The notes beneath the pieces are model-generated. The model was not told where the DNA came from. It did not search any database and worked only from the letters and a program-made list of their open reading frames with translations. A stretch of 53,105 nucleotides of DNA. Origin: Oscillospiraceae bacterium. Lineage in GTDB: Bacteria; Bacillota; Clostridia; Oscillospirales; Ruminococcaceae. The position numbers and the translations under genes were made by a program. Of the stretch, positions 28,264-36,600 are shown one piece after another. The stretch's first letter is position 1. Every line of letters begins with the position of its first letter. Location: the NCBI GenBank assembly GCA_017541275.1, contig JAFXZM010000058.1, forward strand, positions 1 to 53,105, read 5' to 3'.

Positions 28264-29466
28264 TTATCCAGCGTATTTCGAGTCGATGCCGAAGTATTCC
28301 TCCAGCGTCAGGCCGCTTTCATAGATTGTCTTTGACCAGTCCTTGCCGAGATAGCGGACATGCCACGACTCGTACTTATAGCCGGTAATGGATTCCTTTC
28401 CCTCGGGGTAGCGGATGATAAAGCCGTATTTCCAGCAATTATCCGCAAGCCATTTTGCCTCCGGCGTATTGTTGAACGAATCGCCCGCATAGTTGATGTC
28501 CATTGCGAGGCCGGTCTGGTGCTCGGAGTGTCCCGGACGGGCGGAGAAGCGGTCTGCGGCTGCCTTGCCGTCGCGGTTGCAGTAGTTGTTGTACAGCGTT
28601 TTCTGCACATCGTAGGAACGGAACCCGGAGCAGATTGTGAGCTTGAGCCCCTCCTTCGATGCGGCTGCGGCCATTTCATTGAAAGCCGCCAGCGCGTTTG
28701 CGTCAAGGCCGGGGTTATAATCGGCCGGGAGCGGATAGCTCTTGTTTGCGATCATCACGCCCTGCACATAGGTGATGCCGTTGATGACCTGAATATCGCT
28801 GCGTCCGGCGGGAACCGTGCTGCCTTCAGTTGTCTGAGGCTGCGTGTCGGCGCCCTTGACCGTCACCTTGACCTCAGCCGAAACGGCGGGGTTGCTGACC
28901 GATGTGACCGTGACCGTGCATTCGCCGGGGGCGACCGGCGTAATGCTGCCGAGGCTGTCAACGGTTGCGACGGCCTTGTTGCTTGACTGCCAGATTTCCT
29001 GTTTGTTTGACGCATTTGCCGGTGACATCGTCACGATCGGCATGACGGGCTTATCGCCGACATGCAGCACAGTGCTGTAGAAGGTCAGTGTAATGCCGGT
29101 CACGGTGCCGGCGGGTGCGGTCGTGGCAGCAGACGCGGGAGCTGCGGACGAGGCGGCTGCGGATGCTGTTGTCAGCGCCTCTGACGAAACAGCGCCCGGT
29201 GCTGTGGATTCCGATGACACGGCTGTCGAGGAATCCGCTGTTGCAGTAAATACGGTTGCCGTAGCGGTCACCTCCGTTGCAGAGCTGACGGCGGTCTGCT
29301 CTGCGACCTGCGGGGTCATGGTGCCGGGTACTGCGGCAGGCTCCTTCCGGCTCAGCCTGACCAGCAGAAAGATTGCTGCACCGAGCGCGGCGAGTGCCAG
29401 TGCGAGCACACCGAACATCACAACCGGAACTGACTGTTTCTTCTTCCGTTTATGGTGAACTGCCAT
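28264..29466 (-). CDS. VanY-type D-alanyl-D-alanine carboxypeptidase with Ig-like domain
   Basis: The zinc peptidase trims the last D-Ala from peptidoglycan stems. The 400-aa product has a signal/anchor segment at about residues 14-36, a Ser/Thr/Ala-rich linker at about 45-120, a bacterial Ig-like (BIG2) domain at about 121-205, and the VanY domain at about 245-385. Zinc and catalytic residues sit in SEHQTGLAMD (H316, D323) and ESWHVR (E366, H369). The Ig-like domain may position the enzyme in the wall. AAAGGATG precedes the ATG, and the gene has its own promoter. No vanA/B-type resistance genes are nearby, so wall maturation is the likelier role. Confidence 0.92.
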   Translation of the reverse strand: MAVHHKRKKKQSVPVVMFGVLALALAALGAAIFLLVRLSRKEPAAVPGTMTPQVAEQTAVSSATEVTATATVFTATADSSTAVSSESTAPGAVSSEALTTASAAASSAAPASAATTAPAGTVTGITLTFYSTVLHVGDKPVMPIVTMSPANASNKQEIWQSSNKAVATVDSLGSITPVAPGECTVTVTSVSNPAVSAEVKVTVKGADTQPQTTEGSTVPAGRSDIQVINGITYVQGVMIANKSYPLPADYNPGLDANALAAFNEMAAAASKEGLKLTICSGFRSYDVQKTLYNNYCNRDGKAAADRFSARPGHSEHQTGLAMDINYAGDSFNNTPEAKWLADNCWKYGFIIRYPEGKESITGYKYESWHVRYLGKDWSKTIYESGLTLEEYFGIDSKYAG

Positions 29467-29553
29467 AAGTTCAAATCATCCTTTCGGTTTTTTATCAGGC
29501 GGTGCGGCCGGTATGTCAGATGCCGCATCAGTTTTTCAGTGTATCTGTTCCTT

Positions 29554-29582
29554 ATTATAGCACATTTTTTCGGTTTTGTCAC
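29554..29582 (-). promoter_or_regulatory. Promoter of the VanY-type gene
   Basis: On the minus strand, GTGACA (+ 29577-29582), 17 bp and TATAAT (+ 29554-29559). It is back to back with the hpf promoter about 80 bp away. Confidence 0.78.
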
Positions 29583-29662
29583 TAGATATAGGAAAATTCT
29601 CATGATTTTGTAACTGTGCCGCAGTCTTCACAAAGGTTTTACACAAGAATCACATTTACCTC

Positions 29663-29692
29663 TTGACATTTTTTATGTAGATATGCTATAAT
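29663..29692 (+). promoter_or_regulatory. hpf promoter
   Basis: TTGACA (29663-29668), 18 bp and TATAAT (29687-29692). The leader of about 60 nt holds GTGCAAAGCC..GGCCTGCACGCC, a weak hairpin, and the ribosome binding site AAAGGAGG. Confidence 0.88.
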
Positions 29693-29760
29693 AGAAGATA
29701 CATAAACCGGCACCGTGCAAAGCCGACGGCCTGCACGCCGGACAAAAGGAGGATACACCT

Positions 29761-30291
29761 ATGAAGCTGAACATTGTAGCAAAAAAAATTCAGATCGGTC
29801 CGAGCTTTTCCGAGTATTCCGAGAAACGGCTCAACCAGAAGCTCGACAAATTCTTTGAGGATGAAGCAGAGGCGAAAATTACGCTGAATGAGCAGAGCGG
29901 CCAGATCATCTGTGAGCTGACCGTCCGTGCAGGAAGCATGATCTACCGCGCTGAGCAGAGTGCTGCCGATAAGAACGATGCACTCGATGCGGCGATTGAT
30001 AAAATCATCCGCAAGATCCGGAGAAACAAGACCAAGCTGGGCAAGCGCATCAAGGCCGGCGCACTTTCGCCCGATGCCTTTACGGATACCGTTGAGGATC
30101 AGACCGAATATAACCTGATCCGCAAAAAGTCCTTCCGGCTCCAGCCCATGACCACTGAGGAGGCAATCCTTCAGATGAACATGCTGGGACATGCCTTCTT
30201 CGTGTTCCAGAACGGCGACAACGGCACGATCAACATTGTCTACCGCCGCGTAGACGGAGATTATGCACTTCTGGAGCCCTCCACTGACTAA
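29761..30291 (+). CDS. hpf: Long-form ribosome hibernation promoting factor
   Basis: The 176-aa protein has the S30AE fold at residues 1-95 (MKLNIVAKKIQIGPS, SEKRLNQKLDKFF, DALDAAIDKIIRKIRRNK). A linker precedes the C-terminal dimerisation domain at 120-176 (IRKKSFRLQPMTTEEAILQMNMLGHAFFVF). The long form lets two ribosomes dimerise as inactive 100S particles in stationary phase. It stands alone with its own promoter and terminator. Its 3' end is overlapped on the other strand by the extended DUF4097 frame (30230-30291). Confidence 0.96.
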   Translation: MKLNIVAKKIQIGPSFSEYSEKRLNQKLDKFFEDEAEAKITLNEQSGQIICELTVRAGSMIYRAEQSAADKNDALDAAIDKIIRKIRRNKTKLGKRIKAGALSPDAFTDTVEDQTEYNLIRKKSFRLQPMTTEEAILQMNMLGHAFFVFQNGDNGTINIVYRRVDGDYALLEPSTD

Positions 30292-31261
30292 GCTTTGCAC
30301 GATATAATCCGGTGATACAGCAGCAGGCAGTCCTTCGGGGCTGTCTGCTGCTTTTTCGGGAGAAACAGAGGCCCCGGCTCGGCGAGTCGGGGCCTGTAGG
30401 GATTATGGGGGGGCACTGGGCAAAGCAAATAGAAATATCGCCGGAGGTTGTCTTGACGGAAACCGAGCGCTCGGCACCGAGCTGAACCTGATGCCGGTTT
30501 CCCTGCTCCTTGCCGCTGACGGTGATGTCACCGCTGGTGCAAGAGAGGTCGCAGTCATAATCGCTTTCCTTTCCTGCAACCGACATTTCGATATCGCCTG
30601 ACGTTGCTTTGATGCTGATGTTCTGCGCATCGAGACCGCTGCCGGAGAAGTCTCCGCTGGTCGTGTGCCCCGAATAGCTGTCTGCCGTGACGTTTTTCAG
30701 TTGGATGTCGCCGGAGGTCTGCTCGCATTCCAGTTTGCCGAATACACAGTTTTCGATGAACAGATCACCGCTCGTGGCGTCGATGCTGAGATTCTCTCCG
30801 CTTTCGGAATCGCTGATCCGGATATCGCCGGAGGTCGAATTGATGCTGCCTGCAAAGTCGATGCCGCTCAGGCTGATATCGCCGGAGGTGACATTGATCT
30901 CTGCATGCTTGAGCGCATCCTCGGTCAGCGTGATCTCTATATAGGTCTTTTTACTGCCGAAACTGATATTGAAGAACGGGAACTTCCGGCTGCTCTTTGA
31001 AATGACGGTCAGCTTGCCGCCGTCCTCCTTGATTTCCGGAACAAGGGTTTCAGGGAGCTGATAGCTGATCTCGTTCCGGCTGCCCTGCTTCACCCTGATG
31101 TCCGCGCTGGTTGCCTTGACCGTCAGCTCTGTGAATTCGCTGACTGCGATTGTATCCGTTTTGATTTCCTCATGGCTGTATGCATACAGCCCGACACCGG
31201 CAGATGCGGCGACGGCCAGAACGCCCGCCAGAATTCCGATGACCTTTTTTTTCATTTTCAT
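30230..31261 (-). CDS. DUF4097-type adhesin-like beta-helix protein, with stop codon lost at a C7 run
   Basis: The frame codes for 343 aa. A signal/anchor segment lies at about 6-28. Residues 40-280 have eight TSGD repeats (NVTSGDISLSG, NSTSGDIRISD, KATSGDIEMSV and so on), each one turn of a right-handed beta-helix typical of DUF4097 proteins. After residue 283 the frame enters a run of seven C (30407-30413 on the + strand as G). With six C, the sequence would read CCA TAA and end at 285 residues near 30403. With seven, it continues 58 residues through the terminator hairpin and into antisense hpf. The tail has no family-like features. It is third in the operon after the ABC exporter. Confidence 0.8.
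   Translation of the reverse strand: MKMKKKVIGILAGVLAVAASAGVGLYAYSHEEIKTDTIAVSEFTELTVKATSADIRVKQGSRNEISYQLPETLVPEIKEDGGKLTVISKSSRKFPFFNISFGSKKTYIEITLTEDALKHAEINVTSGDISLSGIDFAGSINSTSGDIRISDSESGENLSIDATSGDLFIENCVFGKLECEQTSGDIQLKNVTADSYSGHTTSGDFSGSGLDAQNISIKATSGDIEMSVAGKESDYDCDLSCTSGDITVSGKEQGNRHQVQLGAERSVSVKTTSGDISICFAQCPPIIPTGPDSPSRGLCFSRKSSRQPRRTACCCITGLYRAKLSQWRAPEVHNLRLRGGRQC
30320..30356 (+). terminator. hpf terminator
   Basis: An 11-bp stem with one G-U pair (GCAGCAGGCAG / CTGTCTGCTGC) and loop TCCTTCGGGG is followed by TTTTT. Confidence 0.9.
30369..30395 (-). terminator. Hairpin directly after the expected DUF4097 stop
   Basis: AGGCCCCGGCT pairs with AGTCGGGGCCT over 11 bp around a 5-nt loop. 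On the minus strand it is followed by CTGTTTCTC. It lies 8 nt beyond the stop codon that would be in frame if the C run at 30407-30413 had six bases, so it marks the ancestral end of the gene. Confidence 0.7.
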
Positions 31262-31273
31262 GCCCCTTTCACA

Positions 31274-32044
31274 TTACCAGCCCTGTTCCATGAGCCAGTT
31301 ATTCAGATTGCGTTCCCGGTCGCGGAGCTCCTTGTCTCCGCCCTCGAAATGTCCGAGCTCCTTTTCGCCCATGATGCCGCCGTCCACGATATACAGCACT
31401 CTGCTGCATTTTGCGGCGACCTTCGGGTCATGCGTCACGCACAGGATTGTCGTGCCGTCGCGGTTGAGGGAGAGCAGCTCATTCATGACATCGTCGGAGC
31501 TGGAGCGGTTCAGCGCACCGGTCGGCTCATCGGCAAAGATCATTTTGGGATTGTTAATCATGCTGCGGGCGATGCAGGCACGCTGAAGCTGGCCGCCGGA
31601 GACCTCATTGATATCGTTTTTGCAGACATCGTCGATGCCGAGGCGGTGCATCAGTGCTCTGCCGCGCTCCTCTGTTTCACGGCGCTTTTCCGTGTTCTTT
31701 TTGGATTTGACCGCCGGCAGAATGATGTTGTCCAGCACGGAGAGGTTCTTCATCATGTACATCTGCTGGAAGATGAAGCCCATTTCGTCGAGGCGCAGTC
31801 TGGCAAGCTCTTTGTCGCTGAGCGAGGCGGTATTTTTGCCGTTGAAGATGACCTCCCCCGCAGTGACTCTGTCCATGCCGGACACGCAGTAGAGCAGGGT
31901 GCTCTTGCCCGAACCGGAGGGCCCCATAATCGCGATCATTTCGCCCTCGCTGACGGTCAGGTCGATATTCTTCAGCACATTGTTCTGGTGCTTGTTGACG
32001 ATGTAGGTCTTGCAAAGTCCCTTTGTCTGTAATACGGTATTCAT
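31274..32044 (-). CDS. ABC transporter ATP-binding protein (MacB/LolD type)
   Basis: The 256-aa ATPase has Walker A GPSGSGKST, Q-loop FIFQQMYMM, signature VSGGQLQRACIARSM, Walker B MIFADEPTGAL and H-switch THD. ATG 32044 is used because AAGGAGG is 8 nt upstream; the in-frame ATG seven codons earlier lies too near the previous stop. It is flanked by 13 nt and 12 nt gaps to the permease and the DUF4097 gene, so all three form one operon. It powers the FtsX-type permease. Confidence 0.93.
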   Translation of the reverse strand: MNTVLQTKGLCKTYIVNKHQNNVLKNIDLTVSEGEMIAIMGPSGSGKSTLLYCVSGMDRVTAGEVIFNGKNTASLSDKELARLRLDEMGFIFQQMYMMKNLSVLDNIILPAVKSKKNTEKRRETEERGRALMHRLGIDDVCKNDINEVSGGQLQRACIARSMINNPKMIFADEPTGALNRSSSDDVMNELLSLNRDGTTILCVTHDPKVAAKCSRVLYIVDGGIMGEKELGHFEGGDKELRDRERNLNNWLMEQGW

Positions 32045-32057
32045 TCTGATTTCCTCC

Positions 32058-34406
32058 TTATTCAATCGAAGCGGTATCGCTTGCTTTAATCGTACGGGTA
32101 TAGAGCGCGGTCAGGAATGTGCAGATGAGCGTGACACCGATAATGAGCAGCGGGCAGGTCACAAAGATGTCAACCGGGTCAAAGTCGCTGCTGATATGCG
32201 TCACATCGCCGATCATCGAGCAGATCCAGGCGAACAGGCCGTTGCTGATCGGGAAGACCAGCGCAGCAGCAAGGATGCAGGCGAGCACGGCTGTGATGCC
32301 GAAGCGCATGACATGCTGTCCGATGATGCTCATATCGGAGATTCCGACTGCCTTCATCAGGGCGATCTCGCTCTTTTCCTTCGAGATGAACGAGCGCTCC
32401 ATCAGCACAACGATCATGGCCGTGACAACGATCGCCAGGATCACCATCAGATGCTTGATCGACTTCATGGTCTCGCTCATGCCGGTCATAGCCTCAATGA
32501 TGCCGGAGGTCGTATAGACCTTGTCGGTTTTGAACTCATTTATGAGCAGTTCCTTGATCTCAGGAACCCGCTCTCTGTCGGATTTGTTGAGAAGGTGAAT
32601 ATTCAGGCCGGTCGTGCCGTTTACTACTGAATGCCCGAAATCGAAGTCTGTGGTCATTCTTGCGCCGGGTGACATGAACGACTCAAATCTGCCGGTGATG
32701 ATGAATTCATACTCTTTGCCGTCGATGCGCGCCTTGATCCGGTCGCCGATCTGCGCATCGAGCAACTTCAGAACGCTTGCGGTCACGGCAATTTCATCGG
32801 CCTTCTGCGGCTCGCTGCCTTCCTCAATCGGGAACACATAATCCGTTTTTCCTGACGTTTTCGTAAACAGGATGCCGGCCTTTGTGTCGCCCTTCCATGC
32901 TTCTGCCGAAATCATCTGTGCGGTTGTACACTGGGCGGGAATTCCATTTTTTCGGAGTATTTCTTCTGTGTCGGCGATGATGCGGTCAGTCTCCGCTGCA
33001 TCCCGCATCATCGGCGCAAACAGATCGGCATCCAGAATATGCACCTCGGTTTCCGGAATCGCAAACAGCATGTGAATTTTGTCGCTTTTGAGCGTCATGA
33101 CGAAGTTTGACATGCAGGTGACGAGCAGGATACAGACTGCGAAGATCACAGTGATAATGCCGAAGCGCTTGGGTGCGCTCAGAACGTCATTTGCCGAGAG
33201 GAAGCCGGTTGCCGGGAGCTTGGAGCGTCCCAGATGCATCAGGCTCTTTTTGCGGAAGCGCTCGCCGGTCTGACCGCTGCGGACTGCGTCGATCGGAGAG
33301 AGCTTTCTGACCCTGCGTGTGCAGGAGTAGCAGAACAGCAGGATGATGACAACGACTGCTGCTGCACTGATGAGGCCGAGCAGGACACTGTTTCTGCCTT
33401 TGAGAACGATGTTTTTCGATACGGTTTTCATCATTGTGCTGCCGAGCGGAATCGAGCCTGCGAAGCCGATCACCGCACCGATGACGGAAATTGCAAGGTA
33501 TTTTGCGATGTACAGGCTGCGGATGCTGCCGTTTCCGATGCCGACCGCCTTCATGACGCCGATCTCACGGAATTCCTCACTGATCGTGAAGCCGATCGAG
33601 AACCGCAGCACGACGAATGCTGTCAGCATCAGCAGTGTGCTGGTCGCCATGAGGATGTATGCGGCGATCATGTCATACAGGAACAAGCCCTTGTAGCCTT
33701 CCTTATCCATGTAGCTCGCATCTGCGGGATAATCCGCAACGATATCCTGAACGGCCTTGAGGTCGTCGGTTTTCACCATCATCTGAATCCCGAAGCTCTC
33801 GGTCTCCGGTTCACTGTTCAGAACATCGTAATCCGTATGATTGAGCAGCAGGCTTGGTCCGGCAACGGATTCTGTCGAGAAGACCGGGCATTTGATCGCG
33901 CCGGCGTATTTCAGCGTGATGTCGGTTTCTCCGATCTTGATCGTCACATCGTCGCCCGGCTTGATGTCGGTGTCCTGAACAAACTGCGAGGTTGCATAAA
34001 AGCTGCCCTTTTCAACATCCCCGACCGCATTGTTGTCTTCGTCAAAGCAGCGGATGCTGAATTCATCAGCCGGATAAATGGTTGCGGGATTGATAAAGGT
34101 TTCGAGCTGTTTGCCCTGATAATAAAACTGCCTGGAAGACATGATATCCAGAGGCTTTACGGTTCTGGTCTCCTTCACAGAGGGCAGTGCTTCGATCTCC
34201 TCCTTCGCCTTGCAGTCTTCCGACATGTACACGACGATATCCGGCACATTTGCAAGCTCCAGATAGTGTTCAATGCCGCCGGTGACGGCTGAGATGTTAT
34301 TGACGCTTGCAGAAGCAAACATTGAGCAGAGAATGACGAACAGCAAAAGAATGATGTTCATGGTTTTCTTGCGCTTCAGGTCTTTTTTCAGAATTCTCCA
34401 AAACAT
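32058..34406 (-). CDS. FtsX-type ABC transporter permease (MacB family)
   Basis: The 782-aa protein has an N-terminal membrane segment at about 17-37, a large extracellular domain to about 240, three segments at about 245-365, a second membrane anchor near 430, a second extracellular domain and three final segments. This is the two-module layout of FtsX/MacB-like exporters of antimicrobial peptides or lipoproteins. It is the first gene of an operon with its ATPase and the DUF4097 protein. No BceRS-like sensor kinase is next to it, so the regulator is unknown. Confidence 0.9.
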   Translation of the reverse strand: MFWRILKKDLKRKKTMNIILLLFVILCSMFASASVNNISAVTGGIEHYLELANVPDIVVYMSEDCKAKEEIEALPSVKETRTVKPLDIMSSRQFYYQGKQLETFINPATIYPADEFSIRCFDEDNNAVGDVEKGSFYATSQFVQDTDIKPGDDVTIKIGETDITLKYAGAIKCPVFSTESVAGPSLLLNHTDYDVLNSEPETESFGIQMMVKTDDLKAVQDIVADYPADASYMDKEGYKGLFLYDMIAAYILMATSTLLMLTAFVVLRFSIGFTISEEFREIGVMKAVGIGNGSIRSLYIAKYLAISVIGAVIGFAGSIPLGSTMMKTVSKNIVLKGRNSVLLGLISAAAVVVIILLFCYSCTRRVRKLSPIDAVRSGQTGERFRKKSLMHLGRSKLPATGFLSANDVLSAPKRFGIITVIFAVCILLVTCMSNFVMTLKSDKIHMLFAIPETEVHILDADLFAPMMRDAAETDRIIADTEEILRKNGIPAQCTTAQMISAEAWKGDTKAGILFTKTSGKTDYVFPIEEGSEPQKADEIAVTASVLKLLDAQIGDRIKARIDGKEYEFIITGRFESFMSPGARMTTDFDFGHSVVNGTTGLNIHLLNKSDRERVPEIKELLINEFKTDKVYTTSGIIEAMTGMSETMKSIKHLMVILAIVVTAMIVVLMERSFISKEKSEIALMKAVGISDMSIIGQHVMRFGITAVLACILAAALVFPISNGLFAWICSMIGDVTHISSDFDPVDIFVTCPLLIIGVTLICTFLTALYTRTIKASDTASIE

Positions 34407-34450
34407 AGCCTTTACCTCGTTTCATGTGGATTGGTTTTGCCTATGGTTAG

Positions 34451-34484
34451 ATTATAGCACGGAAAATCTTAACAAGTCTTTAAG
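34451..34484 (-). promoter_or_regulatory. Promoter region of the ABC exporter operon with an inverted repeat
   Basis: The -10 TATAAT is read on the minus strand (+ 34451-34456). There is no good -35 at 17 bp; instead CTTAA-N7-TTAAG (34468-34484) spans that region. A weak -35 covered by an inverted repeat suggests activation by a regulator, as in BceR-type promoters. This is inference. Confidence 0.4.
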
Positions 34485-34759
34485 TTTTATCGAAGTGGCT
34501 AATCAGGAATTTTATAAGATAGTTACTGGCGCTGCCAAAAGGAAGTTTTTGGTACGTCAGCTTTTCTGGCGTTTGCTTTCTTTCAAAAAGCTCGCGGAGT
34601 ACAGGGGCAGAGCCTCTGGCCGATGCCCGCAGGCATGCAAAGATGTGCTGTTTTTTCATTATCATACACAGAATGATATAATGATTCGATATACGGAATG
34701 CCTGTGTTCCTCCGCTTAGATTTCAGTCTGAACAAGAGCGGAATATGTTATTGTTTAAT
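34485..34759. other. Intergenic stretch without a recognisable gene
   Basis: A 61-codon minus-strand frame at 34480-34665 has no ribosome binding site and no family resemblance. A possible + strand promoter, TTTTCA (34653-34658), 18 bp, TATAAT (34677-34682), could give a short RNA ending at the hairpin at 34760-34792. Confidence 0.4.
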
Positions 34760-34792
34760 GGGGGAGAGAAAACTCTTGTTTTCTCTCCCCCC
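34760..34792. repeat. 13-bp hairpin, left flank of repeat R1 copy 2
   Basis: GGGGGAGAGAAAA pairs perfectly with TTTTCTCTCCCCC around the loop CTCTTG. A near-identical hairpin lies 100 bp away at 34860-34892. Between them lies the R1 repeat. Confidence 0.85.
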
Positions 34793-34794
34793 AG

Positions 34795-34825
34795 CTTGTA
34801 GAAAAAGGTATCGCTGCGCGATGAT
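34795..34825 (+). repeat. Dispersed intergenic repeat R1, copy 2
   Basis: CTTGTAGAAAAAGG followed by TATCGCTGCGCGATGAT, 30 of 31 bases the same as 17548-17578. It is followed by GATAATGGGCTTGCCCAAACCC, which resembles the left arm of the inverted repeat at 3971. Confidence 0.88.
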
Positions 34826-34859
34826 TGATAATGGGCTTGCCCAAACCCACCAGACAGAG

Positions 34860-34892
34860 CGGGGAGAGAAAACGCTTGGTTTTCTCTCCCCG
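34860..34892. repeat. 12-bp hairpin, right flank of repeat R1 copy 2
   Basis: GGGGAGAGAAAA pairs with TTTTCTCTCCCC around CGCTTGG. It is a second copy of the hairpin at 34760 and may also end transcription of the GH36 operon, whose stop codon is 21 nt away. Confidence 0.8.
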
Positions 34893-34912
34893 GTGTATCA
34901 TGTTTATGTGCA

Positions 34913-36547
34913 TCAGAGCGCATAGTGCATGGTGTATTCCTTTTCGCCGAAGCGGAATGTGATGCGCAGCGTATCGTCTGCGGCCTCTGCGGAGATCACC
35001 TCTGCCTGCTGCATCCGGATCATCCGGCGAAGCATTTTGCGCTGATTTTCGGTATAATCCGCAAAGGAATCGGAGGAAAACAGCACGCCGCCGGTCAGTG
35101 CATTGACCTCAGCGAGGCACTGACGCTGCGGAGTTGTCATGGTCGTGCCGTCCGTGCGGAGAATAAACACATCCGGATCATTCAGGAAGGCGCGGCCGTT
35201 GAGCTGCCGGCGGAACACCGAATTCAGGAGCGAATGCTTTGTGCTGATGCGCTCCCGGTGCAGCATGCGCATGGGCAGCTTGTCATCCCAGTCGAGCGAA
35301 ACATCGCAGCCGATCCGGCAGTAATCGACGCGGCCGAATGCCGATGCCAGCGGAACGCCGCAGCCGAGAATCCAGGCATCACCGGCACATTCGCGCAAAA
35401 ACTGCATAGCCTCTGCCATGATCTGTCCGCGGGTTTTGTCCGCACGCGGGAGGATGCAGGCGGCATAGAGGAAATCGAGCTTCAGCAGTCCGAAGCCCCA
35501 GCGGTTCACGATTGTATCCAGCACGAGCCGCAGATATTCCTGCACATCGGGATTGTAAAAATCGAGCACATAGAAGCCGTCCCAGTTCGAGCCGCCTCTG
35601 ACGTAATTTCCGTCACTGTCCTTCAGGAGCCAGTCTGCGTGGCGGCGGACGATCTCGGACTGCTCCTCACAGGCAAAGGGTGCGAGCCAGAGCCCCGGCA
35701 GGCAGCCGGCGGCCTTGATCTGTGCGCTCAGAGCCTCCATGCCGTCGGGGAATTTTTCTTCGCTGACCGTGAGCCAGTCGCCGACACGGTTTTGCCAGCC
35801 GTCGTCGATCTGGAAGACATCGGCCGGATACGGCTGTGCGGAAAGGCCGGCCAGATCATCGGCGATGATTTCAGCGCTGATATGCTGATAATGCCGGTAC
35901 CAGCTTGTATAGCCGAAGATCGGCTCCGCCTTGACGGGCGGCAGGTGCAGCGCATCAAAATAAGCGTCAAAGACGTCCTGCTCGGCGCCGTCCGCGGTAA
36001 AGAGCTCCATGCGCAGTGTTCCGGCAAGATGCAGGCCGGCGCATTCTTTTTTCGCGGTAACGGTCTCATGTGCGGTGTCGGTCTGCCAGCAGGTGAAGCC
36101 GGTGTCCTCGTTCAGCGAGCCGAACAGTGCAAACTGCGTATAGTCGCGGATATAGCCGTAGCTCCAGCCGTGCATCATGCCGGGCTCGGTGCCGTAATCG
36201 GTGAAGCTGTAGTCGCCGTACTGCTCCAGTGCATATTTGGTGCGGAGCTGCGCAGGAATATGCCGCAGGCCGCGCATTTTATCCCGGATGCAGTGCTCGG
36301 TGCTGTCTGTCCATGACTGGTAGCCGTTGAGGAATATGCGGTCGGATTCATTGAACGCATGGGAATAGACAGCGCTCAGCTCCTCCAGTACGATCTCCTC
36401 CTCTGCGCGCACGCGCACGCTGACGCAGGTGCCTTTCTGCGTGACCTTCAGGGAGACATTTTCGGTCTGAACGGTTCCGCCGGGAATCGTGAAGGAAAAA
36501 GCCTCACCGTTTTCGGTATAGCGCAGACGGACATATCTGAATTCCAT
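34913..36547 (-). CDS. GH36-type alpha-galactosidase (cytosolic)
   Basis: The 544-aa enzyme should cleave alpha-1,6-galactosides such as melibiose or raffinose after import. The family pattern is visible: GYQSWTDS, GYTSWYRHYQHIS, VFQIDDGWQ, then LLKLDFLYAA with the likely nucleophile Asp, and CRIGCDVSLDWDD with the likely acid/base Asp. It has no signal peptide, which fits with the transporter gene 53 nt upstream. GGGAGGGA precedes the ATG. At 544 aa it is shorter than classic GH36 enzymes (about 730), lacking part of the N-terminal beta-domain. Other GH36 activities are possible. Confidence 0.88.
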   Translation of the reverse strand: MEFRYVRLRYTENGEAFSFTIPGGTVQTENVSLKVTQKGTCVSVRVRAEEEIVLEELSAVYSHAFNESDRIFLNGYQSWTDSTEHCIRDKMRGLRHIPAQLRTKYALEQYGDYSFTDYGTEPGMMHGWSYGYIRDYTQFALFGSLNEDTGFTCWQTDTAHETVTAKKECAGLHLAGTLRMELFTADGAEQDVFDAYFDALHLPPVKAEPIFGYTSWYRHYQHISAEIIADDLAGLSAQPYPADVFQIDDGWQNRVGDWLTVSEEKFPDGMEALSAQIKAAGCLPGLWLAPFACEEQSEIVRRHADWLLKDSDGNYVRGGSNWDGFYVLDFYNPDVQEYLRLVLDTIVNRWGFGLLKLDFLYAACILPRADKTRGQIMAEAMQFLRECAGDAWILGCGVPLASAFGRVDYCRIGCDVSLDWDDKLPMRMLHRERISTKHSLLNSVFRRQLNGRAFLNDPDVFILRTDGTTMTTPQRQCLAEVNALTGGVLFSSDSFADYTENQRKMLRRMIRMQQAEVISAEAADDTLRITFRFGEKEYTMHYAL

Positions 36548-36600
36548 AGCATTCCCTCCCTTAATTTTGTCCTGATTGATACGGGCTTCCGATTCCGTGT

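Noticed and set aside
28264-29466. Part of a vancomycin-resistance cluster
   Set aside because: Only a VanY-type enzyme is present; there is no ligase, dehydrogenase or VanX, and the Ig-like domain is usual for housekeeping carboxypeptidases.
34480-34665. 61-codon minus-strand frame
   Set aside because: No ribosome binding site, ends in non-coding AT-rich DNA and resembles no protein.
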